Assembly: GCF_000454065.1 (NCBI RefSeq)
Contig: NZ_KE695650.1
Span: forward strand, 124,001-188,000
Direction: 5' to 3'
Source: Brevibacillus thermoruber 423
GTDB lineage: Bacteria > Bacillota > Bacilli > Brevibacillales > Brevibacillaceae
Length of the DNA stretch: 64,000 nucleotides
The position numbers and the translations under genes were made by a program. Position 1 is the first letter of the stretch; every line of letters begins with the position of its first letter. The notes under the pieces are model-generated. The model did no database searches. It had not been told where the DNA came from and saw only the letters and a list, made by a program, of their open reading frames with translations. Shown in pieces: positions 1 through 7,943 of this stretch.

Positions 1-17
1 TCCTTTTCATCCGTCAT
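1..17 (-). CDS. possible 5' end of a gene leaving the window
   Basis: An ATG at 17-15 on the minus strand opens a frame reading M-T-D-E-K before the left edge. An AGGAG lies only two bases from the ATG and an AGGAGG about 17 bases away, so the start is not convincing. It would lie about 100 bases downstream of the terminator of the signal-peptide gene. The family cannot be told from five residues. Confidence 0.2.
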
Positions 18-112
18 GGCTCCTGTGGGTTTCGCCTCCTGTTTCCAACAAAAATAGACAATTATAACTATACACCAGTACCCGAAAAATCCTGTTCTGC
101 GAAAAATGGGAT

Positions 113-141
113 AAAAAAACAGCACCCTTGAAGGATGCTGT
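113..141 (-). terminator. intrinsic terminator of the regulator/signal-peptide unit
   Basis: ACAGCA (119-124) pairs with TGCTGT (136-141), with an inner CCTT/AGG stem and one mismatch. Read on the minus strand, the hairpin is followed by a run of T (118-113). It closes the transcript that carries the TPR regulator and the small peptide. Confidence 0.75.
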
Positions 142-361
142 CTAATAATCCTCATTTTTTCTGCATGATGCCTACCGTATGAGTGGTTTTCCCCATTATA
201 GGCGACAGAGCGTTCGCACGCTTCTGTCAGCGAACCGCCTTTCAGCCTCCGTTGGAAGAAGTACATGAGAACAGATCCTTGCTGCTGTGAACGCTGATCA
301 TCAGATACAGGGGAGTGCTTTCTTATTTGACCAACACCCTTCCAGGAGTGCGTTCAAATGG

Positions 362-484
362 TTATCCGCCTACACCATGGCCGTATGGAGATACGGTTGA
401 ATTTGTTTCAACGGCTGTCTGGCCATTTGCTGCGAGACTACACAATCCCAAAACCAGAACCAGCGACAGTAAAAATCCCTTCAT
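362..484 (-). CDS. small secreted signal peptide precursor (Phr/PapR/NprX-like)
   Basis: This 40-codon frame starts at ATG 484-482, with AAAGGAG about nine bases upstream, and ends with TAA at 364-362. It overlaps the last 47 bases of the upstream TPR regulator in another frame. The product begins M-K-G followed by a hydrophobic core (FLLSLVLVLGLCSLAA), a typical Sec signal peptide. It ends in a short polar tail, TVSPYGHGVGG. A Sec peptide with a short polar C-terminus, overlapping the 3' end of an HTH/TPR gene, is the architecture of Rap-Phr, PlcR-PapR, NprR-NprX and AimR-AimP pairs. By analogy the precursor would be secreted, trimmed, re-imported by an oligopeptide permease, and bind the TPR domain. 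The terminator at 113-141 follows directly. The pheromone sequence and its function are inferred. Confidence 0.7.
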   Translation of the reverse strand: MKGFLLSLVLVLGLCSLAANGQTAVETNSTVSPYGHGVGG

Positions 485-1847
485 CCTTAACCGCTCCTTT
501 CGTTATGACGGTTTGATAGGTACTTTTTTGCTGATCCGATGCATGTGAGAGATGCGCCCAGAACAATGCCGCACATCTTTTGAAGCTGTCATAATCCATC
601 ATCGTATCAGACAAAACCAGGCACCTTAAGATTTCTTCTAGCCCTTCTGTAAATTTCCCTTTTTTAAACAAATAGTTGGCTAGTTGATACCGGAATTGCA
701 TATGGTGACAAGTACTAATGGCATCTTGTTGTTCATAAAAATGGGCGATGCTTGCCGCAAAATGTTCCAATACGGAGTCGATGGAAAAGTCGAACTCGTT
801 AGCTGATTTTACTATCGTCACCAAGCCAGGCAAAATCTCGTTTGGATAGTCGTCAAGAAATCGGATGTAGTCTGGAAGAATGTCAGTGTTTCCCGTGAGC
901 ATGTCCAACGTATACAAATTAGCTGTTGCCCATAACCGAAACTTCTCTACTTCTGCTTCGCCGGTTTCGTCCATGATCTCAAACCAAGTTAAATCAGCGT
1001 AAGCATCTACATACCGCTTCGCTTCTTCGTACTTCCCTTGACTTTCCAATGCGATGCCTTTTAGCAGATACCCCTGTCCGTAGTACACGACGAGATGCCG
1101 CTCTGTATGTAGTGCTTCGACGCTCTTCTTGCTCTTCCGCTTGATTAACTGGTCTTCGTAAACAATATGCGCCAATTCCCTTAACTCATCAGCGTATTTT
1201 TCAACATCTTCCCATCTCCGTAACGTGTAGCATACATTGGCCAATTGCAGCAGCGCATCCAACTGATAATTCTCCGGCAATCTCTTTCGATAAGGGTCAA
1301 ACCGGATAACAGCCTCCCAGGTTTTCTCTGAATCGGTTCCCTGTAACGCTCGGAATAACCGGTATTGACTCAACACAAAACGCTCAGCGTAACTATCTTT
1401 TTCGGTTTCGATGACGAACTGATAAAAAGGGACCGACTTCTCTAGATTCCCGCTTTCAAAGAGCTGTTCGGCCACGGAAAAGAGAATCGACACGTTTTTC
1501 GGATTCTCCAAGAGTTTGGAAACAACTGACTCAATACAATCACGGCGACCGATCTCGGCACATCGAACCAAATATGGGACAATTCGGGGCCGCGACACTT
1601 TTCCCTCGGAGAAACACTCTTCTTCGTACAGTTCGTACAGCCACCCTGGAGCTTGCTCAAAGGCCGCCCCCATTGCATCGAGCTGGCTTATCGTAATAGC
1701 CCGTGGTGGATTACTATTCAGGATTTCACTTACGTGTCCCGGATTTATACCGGTCAATTCACCCAGTTTACTCAGCGTGTAACCCCGCTCCTTCAAGTGA
1801 CGCTCAATTTCAGATCGCAAGGACCGATGTCCCTTTTGTAACCCCAT
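438..1847 (-). CDS. XRE-type HTH regulator with TPR domain (peptide-responsive, Rap/PlcR/AimR-like)
   Basis: The 469-residue protein has an N-terminal helix-turn-helix at about residues 10-60 (YTLSKLGELTGINPGHVSEI). An all-helical region of tetratricopeptide-like repeats runs from about residue 95 to the C-terminus (for example the segments around QLANVCYTLRRWEDVEKYA and GYLLKGIALESQGKYEEAKRY). Length and order match the RRNPP class of cytoplasmic peptide receptors, in which TPRs bind a re-imported pheromone and control DNA binding. The gene's 3' end overlaps a 40-codon secreted-peptide gene, the usual arrangement of such pairs. The region upstream of the start is AT-rich with dyads (about 1863-1915) that could be an operator. 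Target genes are not evident inside the window. Family assignment is good; the specific pathway is unknown. Confidence 0.85.
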   Translation of the reverse strand: MGLQKGHRSLRSEIERHLKERGYTLSKLGELTGINPGHVSEILNSNPPRAITISQLDAMGAAFEQAPGWLYELYEEECFSEGKVSRPRIVPYLVRCAEIGRRDCIESVVSKLLENPKNVSILFSVAEQLFESGNLEKSVPFYQFVIETEKDSYAERFVLSQYRLFRALQGTDSEKTWEAVIRFDPYRKRLPENYQLDALLQLANVCYTLRRWEDVEKYADELRELAHIVYEDQLIKRKSKKSVEALHTERHLVVYYGQGYLLKGIALESQGKYEEAKRYVDAYADLTWFEIMDETGEAEVEKFRLWATANLYTLDMLTGNTDILPDYIRFLDDYPNEILPGLVTIVKSANEFDFSIDSVLEHFAASIAHFYEQQDAISTCHHMQFRYQLANYLFKKGKFTEGLEEILRCLVLSDTMMDYDSFKRCAALFWAHLSHASDQQKSTYQTVITKGAVKDEGIFTVAGSGFGIV

Positions 1848-2236
1848 ATAAGCACTCCCCCATACCGTAATACATAAAATATCTATTTATTCCTGTATTT
1901 TACAACAAAATCAGTCGATGAGGAAGTCTTTTCCTGTTTCATTTGAATCATTTGCACCTTGTCCTCTGTTCGCACATAACGCAAAGCGAAGGTTCGAGTT
2001 GGTGGGGGTACTCCCATACTGTCAGTCATGGGGCGAAAGTTTCTGTACATTACCAACTTTTCCGTTGGTCGTCAATGCAGCTATCAGTGGGTGAACTTTT
2101 GTCGATACACAAACAAAAGGTATCGAAAATTGCCGCAATTATCATGCACATGGCACGATGCTTTGGGGGCCGCCTGTCGCTATAATGAAAGCAAGGTCAA
2201 GAAGGCGCTTTGTTTTGTATGGAAGGGGGAGTGGGC
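1848..2236. other. intergenic region between the TPR regulator and glycerate kinase
   Basis: Left part is AT-rich and holds the regulator's promoter region on the minus strand. Near the right end TATAAT (2181-2186) could be the -10 of the glycerate kinase promoter, but no good -35 is present at the usual distance. No convincing gene or RNA was found in between. Confidence 0.4.
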
Positions 2237-3244
2237 ATGAAGATTGTAATTGCGCCGGATTCGTTCAAGGGAAGCCTTTCCGCGTTTGAAGCAGCCAGCG
2301 CCATCGAAACAGGGGTGCTTCGCGTTCTTCCCCATGCGAAGACGGTGCTGGTTCCGGTCGCAGACGGCGGGGAAGGAACGATGGAAAGCCTGGTTGGGGC
2401 AACGAAAGGGCGAATGGTCGACGTTTCTGTCACCGGACCTTTGGGTCTGCCGGTTGACGCGGCTTACGGCGTACTGGGAGATCGGCAGACGTGTGTCATT
2501 GAAATGGCCAGTGCTTCGGGACTTTGTCTGGTGCCGCCCGAGCAGCGCAATCCGATGGTGACGACAACGTACGGTACGGGCGAATTGATCAAGCGGGCGC
2601 TGGATGACGGCTGCCGGCGTTTCATTTTAGCCATTGGCGGCAGCGCGACCAATGACGGCGGAATTGGCATGCTGCAAGCGCTTGGCATGAAGCTGCTCGA
2701 CTCCCAGGGAAACCAGGTCGGTTTTGGCGGAGGGGAAATCGAACGGATCGCCGCAATCGATGACCGGGATTTTGACCCTCGCATCAACGAGTCGCAGTTT
2801 GTGATCGCCTCCGATGTGCAGAATCCTCTCGTCGGTCCCCAGGGAGCGTCCCATGTGTTTGGCCCGCAAAAAGGGGCGACTCCTGACATGGTGGAGAGAT
2901 TGGACCGCTGCCTGCGCAGGTGGGCAGATCTGGTCGAAGCCAAAACCGGGGTGCGGCTTCACGATCGGCCCGGGGCAGGTGCGGCCGGCGGGATCGGCAG
3001 AGCGTTTCAGGCCTTTTTTCCGGTAGCCATGAAGCGGGGGATCCCTGTGTTTGTGCTTGCAGGCTCGATTGGCCCCGGCATCGATTCCCTTTATCCATAC
3101 GGCATTACCAGCATTCATAGCATTCTCAACGCTCCCATGACGCTTCCGGAAGCGATGGAACGAGCCGCCGAATTGCTGGCTCAAGCGGCGGAGCAGGTTC
3201 TTCGCACGTATCTGGCACATCCTTTCCGTGTGACAAGATCATAA
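2237..3244 (+). CDS. glxK: glycerate 2-kinase (GarK/GlxK family)
   Basis: The protein begins MKIVIAPDSFKGSLSA, the signature N-terminus of the GarK/GlxK glycerate kinase family, which phosphorylates D-glycerate with ATP and feeds it to lower glycolysis. The GGSATNDGGIGML loop and GAGAAGGIG motif of the family are present, and the length of 335 residues is usual. I start at ATG 2237 because GGGGGAG lies just upstream; an earlier ATG at 2210 has no site. It is followed after about 130 bases by the LarA-family gene and may be cotranscribed. Glycerate could come from glyoxylate via tartronate semialdehyde, which fits the glycolate genes elsewhere in the window, but no such genes adjoin it. Confidence 0.93.
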   Translation: MKIVIAPDSFKGSLSAFEAASAIETGVLRVLPHAKTVLVPVADGGEGTMESLVGATKGRMVDVSVTGPLGLPVDAAYGVLGDRQTCVIEMASASGLCLVPPEQRNPMVTTTYGTGELIKRALDDGCRRFILAIGGSATNDGGIGMLQALGMKLLDSQGNQVGFGGGEIERIAAIDDRDFDPRINESQFVIASDVQNPLVGPQGASHVFGPQKGATPDMVERLDRCLRRWADLVEAKTGVRLHDRPGAGAAGGIGRAFQAFFPVAMKRGIPVFVLAGSIGPGIDSLYPYGITSIHSILNAPMTLPEAMERAAELLAQAAEQVLRTYLAHPFRVTRS

Positions 3245-3378
3245 GGAGGGATGCAGCGTGACATCAAGCAAACCAATGGTCGTTGCTTCTGATCGCTGCT
3301 TGGCATGCCTCACTCACAAAAAAGCCGCGTTGGCGAGAAATGCGCTCTGCCCAATCCTTACCAAGGAGAAGATGATTC

Positions 3379-4641
3379 ATGAATACTGCGCTGTTGTACG
3401 GGAAAGGAACGTTGTCCGTTCAAGTGCCTGAACATTCGGTCATCTTGGAGCCGAAACATCTTCCCGGACTGCGGGATGAAGAAGCGGCGGTGGCAACGGC
3501 GCTCCGGAACCCGATCGGAACGCCGCCTTTGCGGGACATGGTAAAACGTACGGACAAAGTGGCGATTGTGATTAGCGACATCACCCGTCCGACGCCCAAC
3601 CACAAGCTGATTCCCTGGATTCTCAAGGAGCTGTCCCATGTACCGCTTGATCAGTTTGTGATCATCAACGGTACGGGAACCCACCGCGACCAGACACGAG
3701 AAGAATTCATTCACATGTTGGGGGAATGGGTGGTTGAGCATGTTCGCGTGATCAACCATCACTGTCAGAACCGGGAAGAATTGGTGCGAGTCGGGAAAAG
3801 CCGGTATGGCTGCGAGGTGTATTTGAACAAGGAGTACGTGGAAGCCGATTTCAAAATTGTGACAGGCTTTATCGAACCGCATTTCTTTGCCGGCTTTTCC
3901 GGCGGCCCCAAAGGGATCATGCCGGGCATTGCCGGAATCGAAACCATCCTGACGTTTCATAATGCCAGAATGATTGGCGACCCGCTGTCCACCTGGGGAA
4001 ACATGGTGAACAACCCGGTTCAGGACATGGCCCGGGAAGTGAACCGCATGTGCAAGCCGGATTTCATGGTGAATGTGACGTTAAATCGCGACAAAGAGAT
4101 TACCGCCGTGTTTGCCGGGGAACTGTTTGAGGCGCATGACCGGGGCTGCGCCTTCGCCAGGGAACACGCGATGATCCGTTGTGACCACCGTTTTGACGTG
4201 GTCATTACGTCCAATTCCGGGTATCCGCTCGATCAAAACCTGTATCAAGCGGTAAAAGGGATGAGCGCGGCCCACAAGATTGTGAAACAGGGAGGCGCGA
4301 TCATCTGTGCGGCGGAGTGTTCCGACGGTTTGCCCAATCACGGAAACTACGCCAAGATCCTGCAGATGAGACAAACCCCTCGTGAACTCCTGGCGATGAT
4401 CAACGATCCTGCCTTTGAAGTCTTTGATCAGTGGCAGGTGCAAAAGCAGGCGGTGATTCAGGTCTGGGCGGATGTCTACGTGTATTCGACGCTGTCGGAT
4501 GAGGATGTGGCCAAGGCGATGTTTACCCCCACCCACGACATTGAGCAAATCCTGGAAGAGTTGAAGCAAAAATACGGAGAAAACATGACGGTGGCTGTTC
4601 TTCCGCTGGGGCCCCTGACGATTCCGTATGTGGAAGAATGA
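3379..4641 (+). CDS. LarA-family nickel-pincer-dependent racemase/epimerase
   Basis: The 420-residue product matches the LarA (DUF2088) fold. A Rossmann-like N-domain carries SDITRPTPN and GTGTHR, the latter holding the first conserved His. The family core EPHFFAGFSGGPKG holds the second His and the pincer-anchoring Lys. LarA uses a nickel-pincer nucleotide to racemise lactate by hydride transfer; many homologues act on other 2-hydroxy acids, so the substrate is open. The cofactor-making genes larB, larC and larE are not nearby, so they would have to be elsewhere. AAGGAG lies upstream of the ATG. The neighbouring glycerate kinase suggests a hydroxyacid substrate that ends as glycerate or pyruvate, but this is inference. 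Confidence 0.85.
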   Translation: MNTALLYGKGTLSVQVPEHSVILEPKHLPGLRDEEAAVATALRNPIGTPPLRDMVKRTDKVAIVISDITRPTPNHKLIPWILKELSHVPLDQFVIINGTGTHRDQTREEFIHMLGEWVVEHVRVINHHCQNREELVRVGKSRYGCEVYLNKEYVEADFKIVTGFIEPHFFAGFSGGPKGIMPGIAGIETILTFHNARMIGDPLSTWGNMVNNPVQDMAREVNRMCKPDFMVNVTLNRDKEITAVFAGELFEAHDRGCAFAREHAMIRCDHRFDVVITSNSGYPLDQNLYQAVKGMSAAHKIVKQGGAIICAAECSDGLPNHGNYAKILQMRQTPRELLAMINDPAFEVFDQWQVQKQAVIQVWADVYVYSTLSDEDVAKAMFTPTHDIEQILEELKQKYGENMTVAVLPLGPLTIPYVEE

Positions 4642-4714
4642 GGGGATTCGATTCTGACAATCCCGGAAAGGATACGTCTGAACATCTCGTCGGCATGTTG
4701 AAAAGGGTTCGAGG

Positions 4715-4756
4715 CCCCGCCCGGCGCAGCGACAGATCAGGCCGGGCGGGGGTTTT
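4715..4756 (+). terminator. intrinsic terminator after the LarA-family gene
   Basis: CCCCGCCCGGC (4715-4725) pairs with GCCGGGCGGGG (4741-4751), followed by GTTTTG. Strong GC stem that separates the glycerate kinase/LarA unit from the ribose regulon. Confidence 0.85.
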
Positions 4757-4796
4757 GTAACAGCGGAGCGGGAAGGTCATGAAATTTTTAAAAAAT

Positions 4797-4811
4797 GAAA
4801 ACGTTTAGATT
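4797..4811 (+). promoter_or_regulatory. LacI-type operator O1 of the ribose regulon
   Basis: GAAAACGTTTAGATT is the reverse complement of the operator repeated at 4921-4940 and 5981-6000 (AATCTAAACGTTTA). It lies just upstream of the -35 box of the rbsR promoter. Such pseudo-palindromes with a central CG are typical of LacI/GalR-family regulators. Confidence 0.75.
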
Positions 4812-4817
4812 GATTTC

Positions 4818-4845
4818 TTGTAAGTTTTGTGATATTTCTTAAAAT
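4818..4845 (+). promoter_or_regulatory. sigma-A promoter of rbsR
   Basis: TTGTAA (4818-4823), 16-base spacer, TAAAAT (4840-4845). It is flanked by operators at 4797 and 4926. A symmetric AAAGCGCTTT (4857-4866) just downstream resembles a weak cre site for CcpA, with several mismatches outside the core. Confidence 0.65.
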
Positions 4846-4920
4846 ACAAGCAAAAGAAAGCGCTTTATTGTACATTTCTGCTCGAAAACATGGGTGAGCA
4901 GCTTGTGTTTTTGGCGTTCT

Positions 4921-4940
4921 AAATCTAAACGTTTACATTT
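4921..4940 (+). promoter_or_regulatory. LacI-type operator O2 before rbsR
   Basis: AAATCTAAACGTTTACATTT contains the perfect palindrome TAAACGTTTA (4926-4935). An identical 20-mer recurs at 5981-6000 before rbsD. Position between promoter and start codon suggests RbsR autorepression. Confidence 0.85.
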
Positions 4941-4955
4941 TGGAGCTGATTCAAG

Positions 4956-5963
4956 TTGCACAAGCCAACGATTGAAGATGTAGCAAAACGAGCCAACGTA
5001 TCCATCGCAACTGTATCACGCGTGATCAACAGGCAGGGAGGAGTGAGGCAAAAAACCGAGGCCCGCATACTGGCAGCCATTGAGGAGCTTAACTATATTC
5101 CCAATGCTGTCGCGAGAAGCATGGTAAAAAAAACGACAAACACCATCGGGATTATTATCCCCGACGTGAATAACCCCTTTTTCCCGACCGTCGTCTCGGG
5201 AATCGAGCAGAAAGCAAGGGAAAAAGGATACTTCACGTTCCTCTGCAATACGAACGAATCAGCCGACACCGAACGCGAGCTGTTGACCATCTTGTTGGAG
5301 CGAAGCGTAGACGGGCTGATCATCACGACGGCCGATGAAGCGGGAGATCAGCTTCAAACCGTGATGGATGCCAAAATTCCGGTTGTCGCAGTTGACCGGG
5401 CCATCAAGAAATTTGAAGTGGACACCGTGCTGGTGGGCAATGTGGATGGGGCGTACCAGGCGACCCGTCATCTCATCCTGCAGGGGCACAAGCGGATCGC
5501 GATTATCTGCGGTCCGCAAAATACCACCCCCGGTTACGAGCGCTTTGTCGGCTATAAAAAGGCCTTGGACGATTACGGCATCCCTGTTGTGCAGGAATAC
5601 GTTCTCGAGGGGGATTTCAAGGAAGAGAGCGGACGACGGTTGACGAAGCAGTTGTATCAGTTGCCGGAACGTCCGACCGCCATCTTTTCTTCCAACAACC
5701 TGATGACGGTGGGATGTATGAAAGCGCTGTATGAACTGGACTGGAAGCTGGGGGAAGAGGTCTCGTTTATCGGCTTTGATGATGTCGATATTGCCACTTT
5801 CGTCAACCCGCCTCTAACCGTGGTTTCCCGTCCGATGCGGAAACTGGGGGAGGTTGCCTTTGAAATGTTGTATGAGCGGATGACGGAAGGCTGGGACGGA
5901 GCAAAACGGCATTACGTGCTTTCGCCCGAATTAAAAATACGCCAATCGTGCCGATTAAAATAA
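4956..5963 (+). CDS. rbsR: LacI-family ribose operon repressor
   Basis: The 335-residue protein has a LacI HTH at residues 5-25 (TIEDVAKRANVSIATVSRVI) and the hinge region before residue 60. A periplasmic-binding-protein-like effector domain follows (NTIGIIIPDVNNPFFP, then the C-terminal FIGFDDVDIATFVNPPLT). The start is a TTG at 4956 with TGGAG ten bases upstream; the coding sense begins exactly there. It is the first gene of the ribose regulon. Three operators at 4797, 4921 and 5981 fit control of both itself and rbsD onward. Ribose or a phosphorylated derivative is the likely inducer by context. Confidence 0.92.
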   Translation: MHKPTIEDVAKRANVSIATVSRVINRQGGVRQKTEARILAAIEELNYIPNAVARSMVKKTTNTIGIIIPDVNNPFFPTVVSGIEQKAREKGYFTFLCNTNESADTERELLTILLERSVDGLIITTADEAGDQLQTVMDAKIPVVAVDRAIKKFEVDTVLVGNVDGAYQATRHLILQGHKRIAIICGPQNTTPGYERFVGYKKALDDYGIPVVQEYVLEGDFKEESGRRLTKQLYQLPERPTAIFSSNNLMTVGCMKALYELDWKLGEEVSFIGFDDVDIATFVNPPLTVVSRPMRKLGEVAFEMLYERMTEGWDGAKRHYVLSPELKIRQSCRLK

Positions 5964-5980
5964 GTGGCTCTCGCATGTAA

Positions 5981-6000
5981 AAATCTAAACGTTTACATTT
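5981..6000 (+). promoter_or_regulatory. LacI-type operator O3 before rbsD
   Basis: An exact 20-base copy of the operator at 4921-4940, including TAAACGTTTA (5986-5995), placed between rbsR and rbsD. A bound repressor here could block transcription into rbsDACBK or loop with the sites about 1.1 kb upstream. Confidence 0.85.
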
Positions 6001-6016
6001 TGGAGGTCGAATCGCA

Positions 6017-6415
6017 ATGAAAAAAGGCGGCATTTTACATCCGGACATGAACAAGCTGATTTCCCAAACCGGTCATACTGATTGGATTGTCGTGACCGAC
6101 GCGGGGCTGCCGATTCCGGAAAACGTCAACACTCGCATCGATTTGGCGTTAAAAGAAGGGACGCCCGGATTTTTGGAAACATTGGATGCCGTACTGGAAG
6201 ATCTGATCGTGGAGAAAATCATCCTTGCCGAAGAGATCAAATCAATCAGCCCGAAGATGAATGAGGAAATCCTGCGCAGATTTCCCGGTATTCCCGTAGA
6301 GTACCTGCCGCATGTTGAATTCAAGCAGCGGACAAAGCAGGCGCGCGGATTGATCCGCACCGGTGAATTTACACCCTACGCCAATGTCATTCTTGTCGCG
6401 GGAGTCGCTTATTGA
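6017..6415 (+). CDS. rbsD: D-ribose pyranase
   Basis: 132 residues, the family's usual length. It begins MKKGGILHPDMNKLISQTGHTD; the His of QTGHTD is the catalytic His of RbsD, and the C-terminus RTGEFTPYANVILVAGVAY matches the conserved end that lines the decamer's active site. RbsD interconverts beta-pyranose and beta-furanose forms of ribose, so imported sugar can be phosphorylated by RbsK. GGAGG lies 11 bases before the ATG. First gene of the transport operon rbsDACBK under the operator at 5981. Confidence 0.95.
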   Translation: MKKGGILHPDMNKLISQTGHTDWIVVTDAGLPIPENVNTRIDLALKEGTPGFLETLDAVLEDLIVEKIILAEEIKSISPKMNEEILRRFPGIPVEYLPHVEFKQRTKQARGLIRTGEFTPYANVILVAGVAY

Positions 6416-6434
6416 TACGGCGGACGGAAGGGGG

Positions 6435-7943
6435 ATGTCATCGTTGGAAACAGCCGCTTTAAAAATGGAGAGGATCAGCAAGCACTTTCCAGGCGTGAAA
6501 GCATTGGATCAAGTAAGCATCGAAGTGAAAAAAGGTGAGATCCTTGCGCTGTTGGGAGAAAACGGCGCGGGAAAATCCACACTCATGAAGGTGTTGGCAG
6601 GCGTGCATCAACCCGACTCCGGCGAGATTTACGTCAACGGCAAAAAGGTGGTGATTGATGGACCGCGCGCTTCCCAGGAATTGGGGATCAGCATCATCTA
6701 CCAGGAGTTTAACTTGATTCCCCACCTGAGCGTTGCCGAGAATATCTTTCTCGGCCGAGAACCAAGGAAAATAAAGGGAGTCATCGATTGGAAAACGCTC
6801 GATCAGCAGGCAGCGGCGATCATGAACAGGGTGGGGCTGAAGCATTTGTCCCCCAAAGCCCTGATCCGTGACTTGACCATTCCGGAGCAGCAGCTTGTGG
6901 AAATCGCGAAAGCTATTTCGTACGCTTCGCAAATATTGATTATGGACGAACCCACAGCCGTTTTGAACGGCGAAGATGCCAGCCATTTGCTTGAGATCAT
7001 GCTCGATCTGAAACAACAGGGAATGTCCATCATCTTTATCACCCATCGTTTGGAAGAAGTGGAACAGATCGCGGATCGCATCGCCGTGCTTCGCGACGGG
7101 ACATATATCGGCAGCGCCAAGATCGGGGACGTCTCCCGGGAGCAAATGGTCAGCATGATGGTAGGCAGGGACATTACCGACTTGTACCCGACCAGAAATC
7201 AGAAAATTGGAAAACCTGTGCTCAGGGTGGAAAACCTGTCGCTGAAGAACCGCCTGCATGATATCAACCTGACCGTCCACGAAGGCGAGATTCTCGGCAT
7301 AGGGGGATTGATGGGTTCCGGAAGCGGCGTGTTGGCCAAGGCTTTGTTCGGGCTGTATCCCCATCTGCAGGGGAAGATCATGATCGGGGAAAAAAGCCGG
7401 ATCACTTCGCCGAGGGATGCGATTGACGCAGGCATCGCACTGGTTACGGATGATCGGAAAGGCGAAGGCCTGGTGTTGATGATGTCTGTGTTTGAAAATC
7501 TTCTCCTGCCAAGCTACCGCCGCATTTCTTCCATGGGAACGCTGTTGGAAAAATCAAAACAGACGGGCATCGTCGAAAAATGGATTTCCGATCTCAAAAT
7601 CAAAGTGCACGATCCGGCAGTTGCCGTAGGGACATTAAGCGGCGGCAACCAGCAAAAAGTCGTGCTGGGAAAATGGCTGCAAATGAACCCGCGGGTATTG
7701 ATCCTGAATGAACCTACCCGCGGAATCGACGTCGGAGCGAAAGCTGAAATTTATCAACTAATGAAATCGCTTACAGAAGAGGGTATCGCGATCATCATGA
7801 TCTCGTCGGAGATGCCGGAGCTGCTCGGAATGAGTCACCGCATTCTCGTCATGCACGAAGGGAGAGTGACCGGAGAGATGCCGATTGAAGAAGCGACGCA
7901 GGAAAAAATATTTCTGTACGCGACGGGGGGAGTTCGAAAGTGA
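6435..7943 (+). CDS. rbsA: ribose ABC transporter, ATP-binding protein
   Basis: A tandem ABC ATPase typical of sugar importers of the RbsA/MglA type. The first domain has Walker A GENGAGKST near residue 40, a degenerate signature (LTIPEQQLVEIAKA) and Walker B ILIMDEPT. The second domain begins near residue 255, has a degenerate Walker A, and a good signature LSGGNQQKVVLGKW. It powers ribose import with RbsC. The start is uncertain: ATG at 6435 is only a few bases from GGAAGGGGG, whereas a TTG at 6444 has better spacing. It overlaps rbsC by four bases. Confidence 0.93.
   Translation: MSSLETAALKMERISKHFPGVKALDQVSIEVKKGEILALLGENGAGKSTLMKVLAGVHQPDSGEIYVNGKKVVIDGPRASQELGISIIYQEFNLIPHLSVAENIFLGREPRKIKGVIDWKTLDQQAAAIMNRVGLKHLSPKALIRDLTIPEQQLVEIAKAISYASQILIMDEPTAVLNGEDASHLLEIMLDLKQQGMSIIFITHRLEEVEQIADRIAVLRDGTYIGSAKIGDVSREQMVSMMVGRDITDLYPTRNQKIGKPVLRVENLSLKNRLHDINLTVHEGEILGIGGLMGSGSGVLAKALFGLYPHLQGKIMIGEKSRITSPRDAIDAGIALVTDDRKGEGLVLMMSVFENLLLPSYRRISSMGTLLEKSKQTGIVEKWISDLKIKVHDPAVAVGTLSGGNQQKVVLGKWLQMNPRVLILNEPTRGIDVGAKAEIYQLMKSLTEEGIAIIMISSEMPELLGMSHRILVMHEGRVTGEMPIEEATQEKIFLYATGGVRK

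Noticed and set aside
1943-2240. Open frames in the gap before glycerate kinase
   Set aside because: No ribosome sites and no recognisable protein; composition looks non-coding.
3258-3431. 57-codon GTG frame between glycerate kinase and the LarA gene, with AAGGAGGG before it
   Set aside because: It overlaps the start of the LarA-family gene by 53 bases, has no signal or family look, and a random frame of this length is likely here.
4857-4866. AAAGCGCTTT as a CcpA cre site in the rbsR leader
   Set aside because: Core is symmetric but the flanking T/G and C/A positions of the consensus do not match, so only the matC site is claimed.
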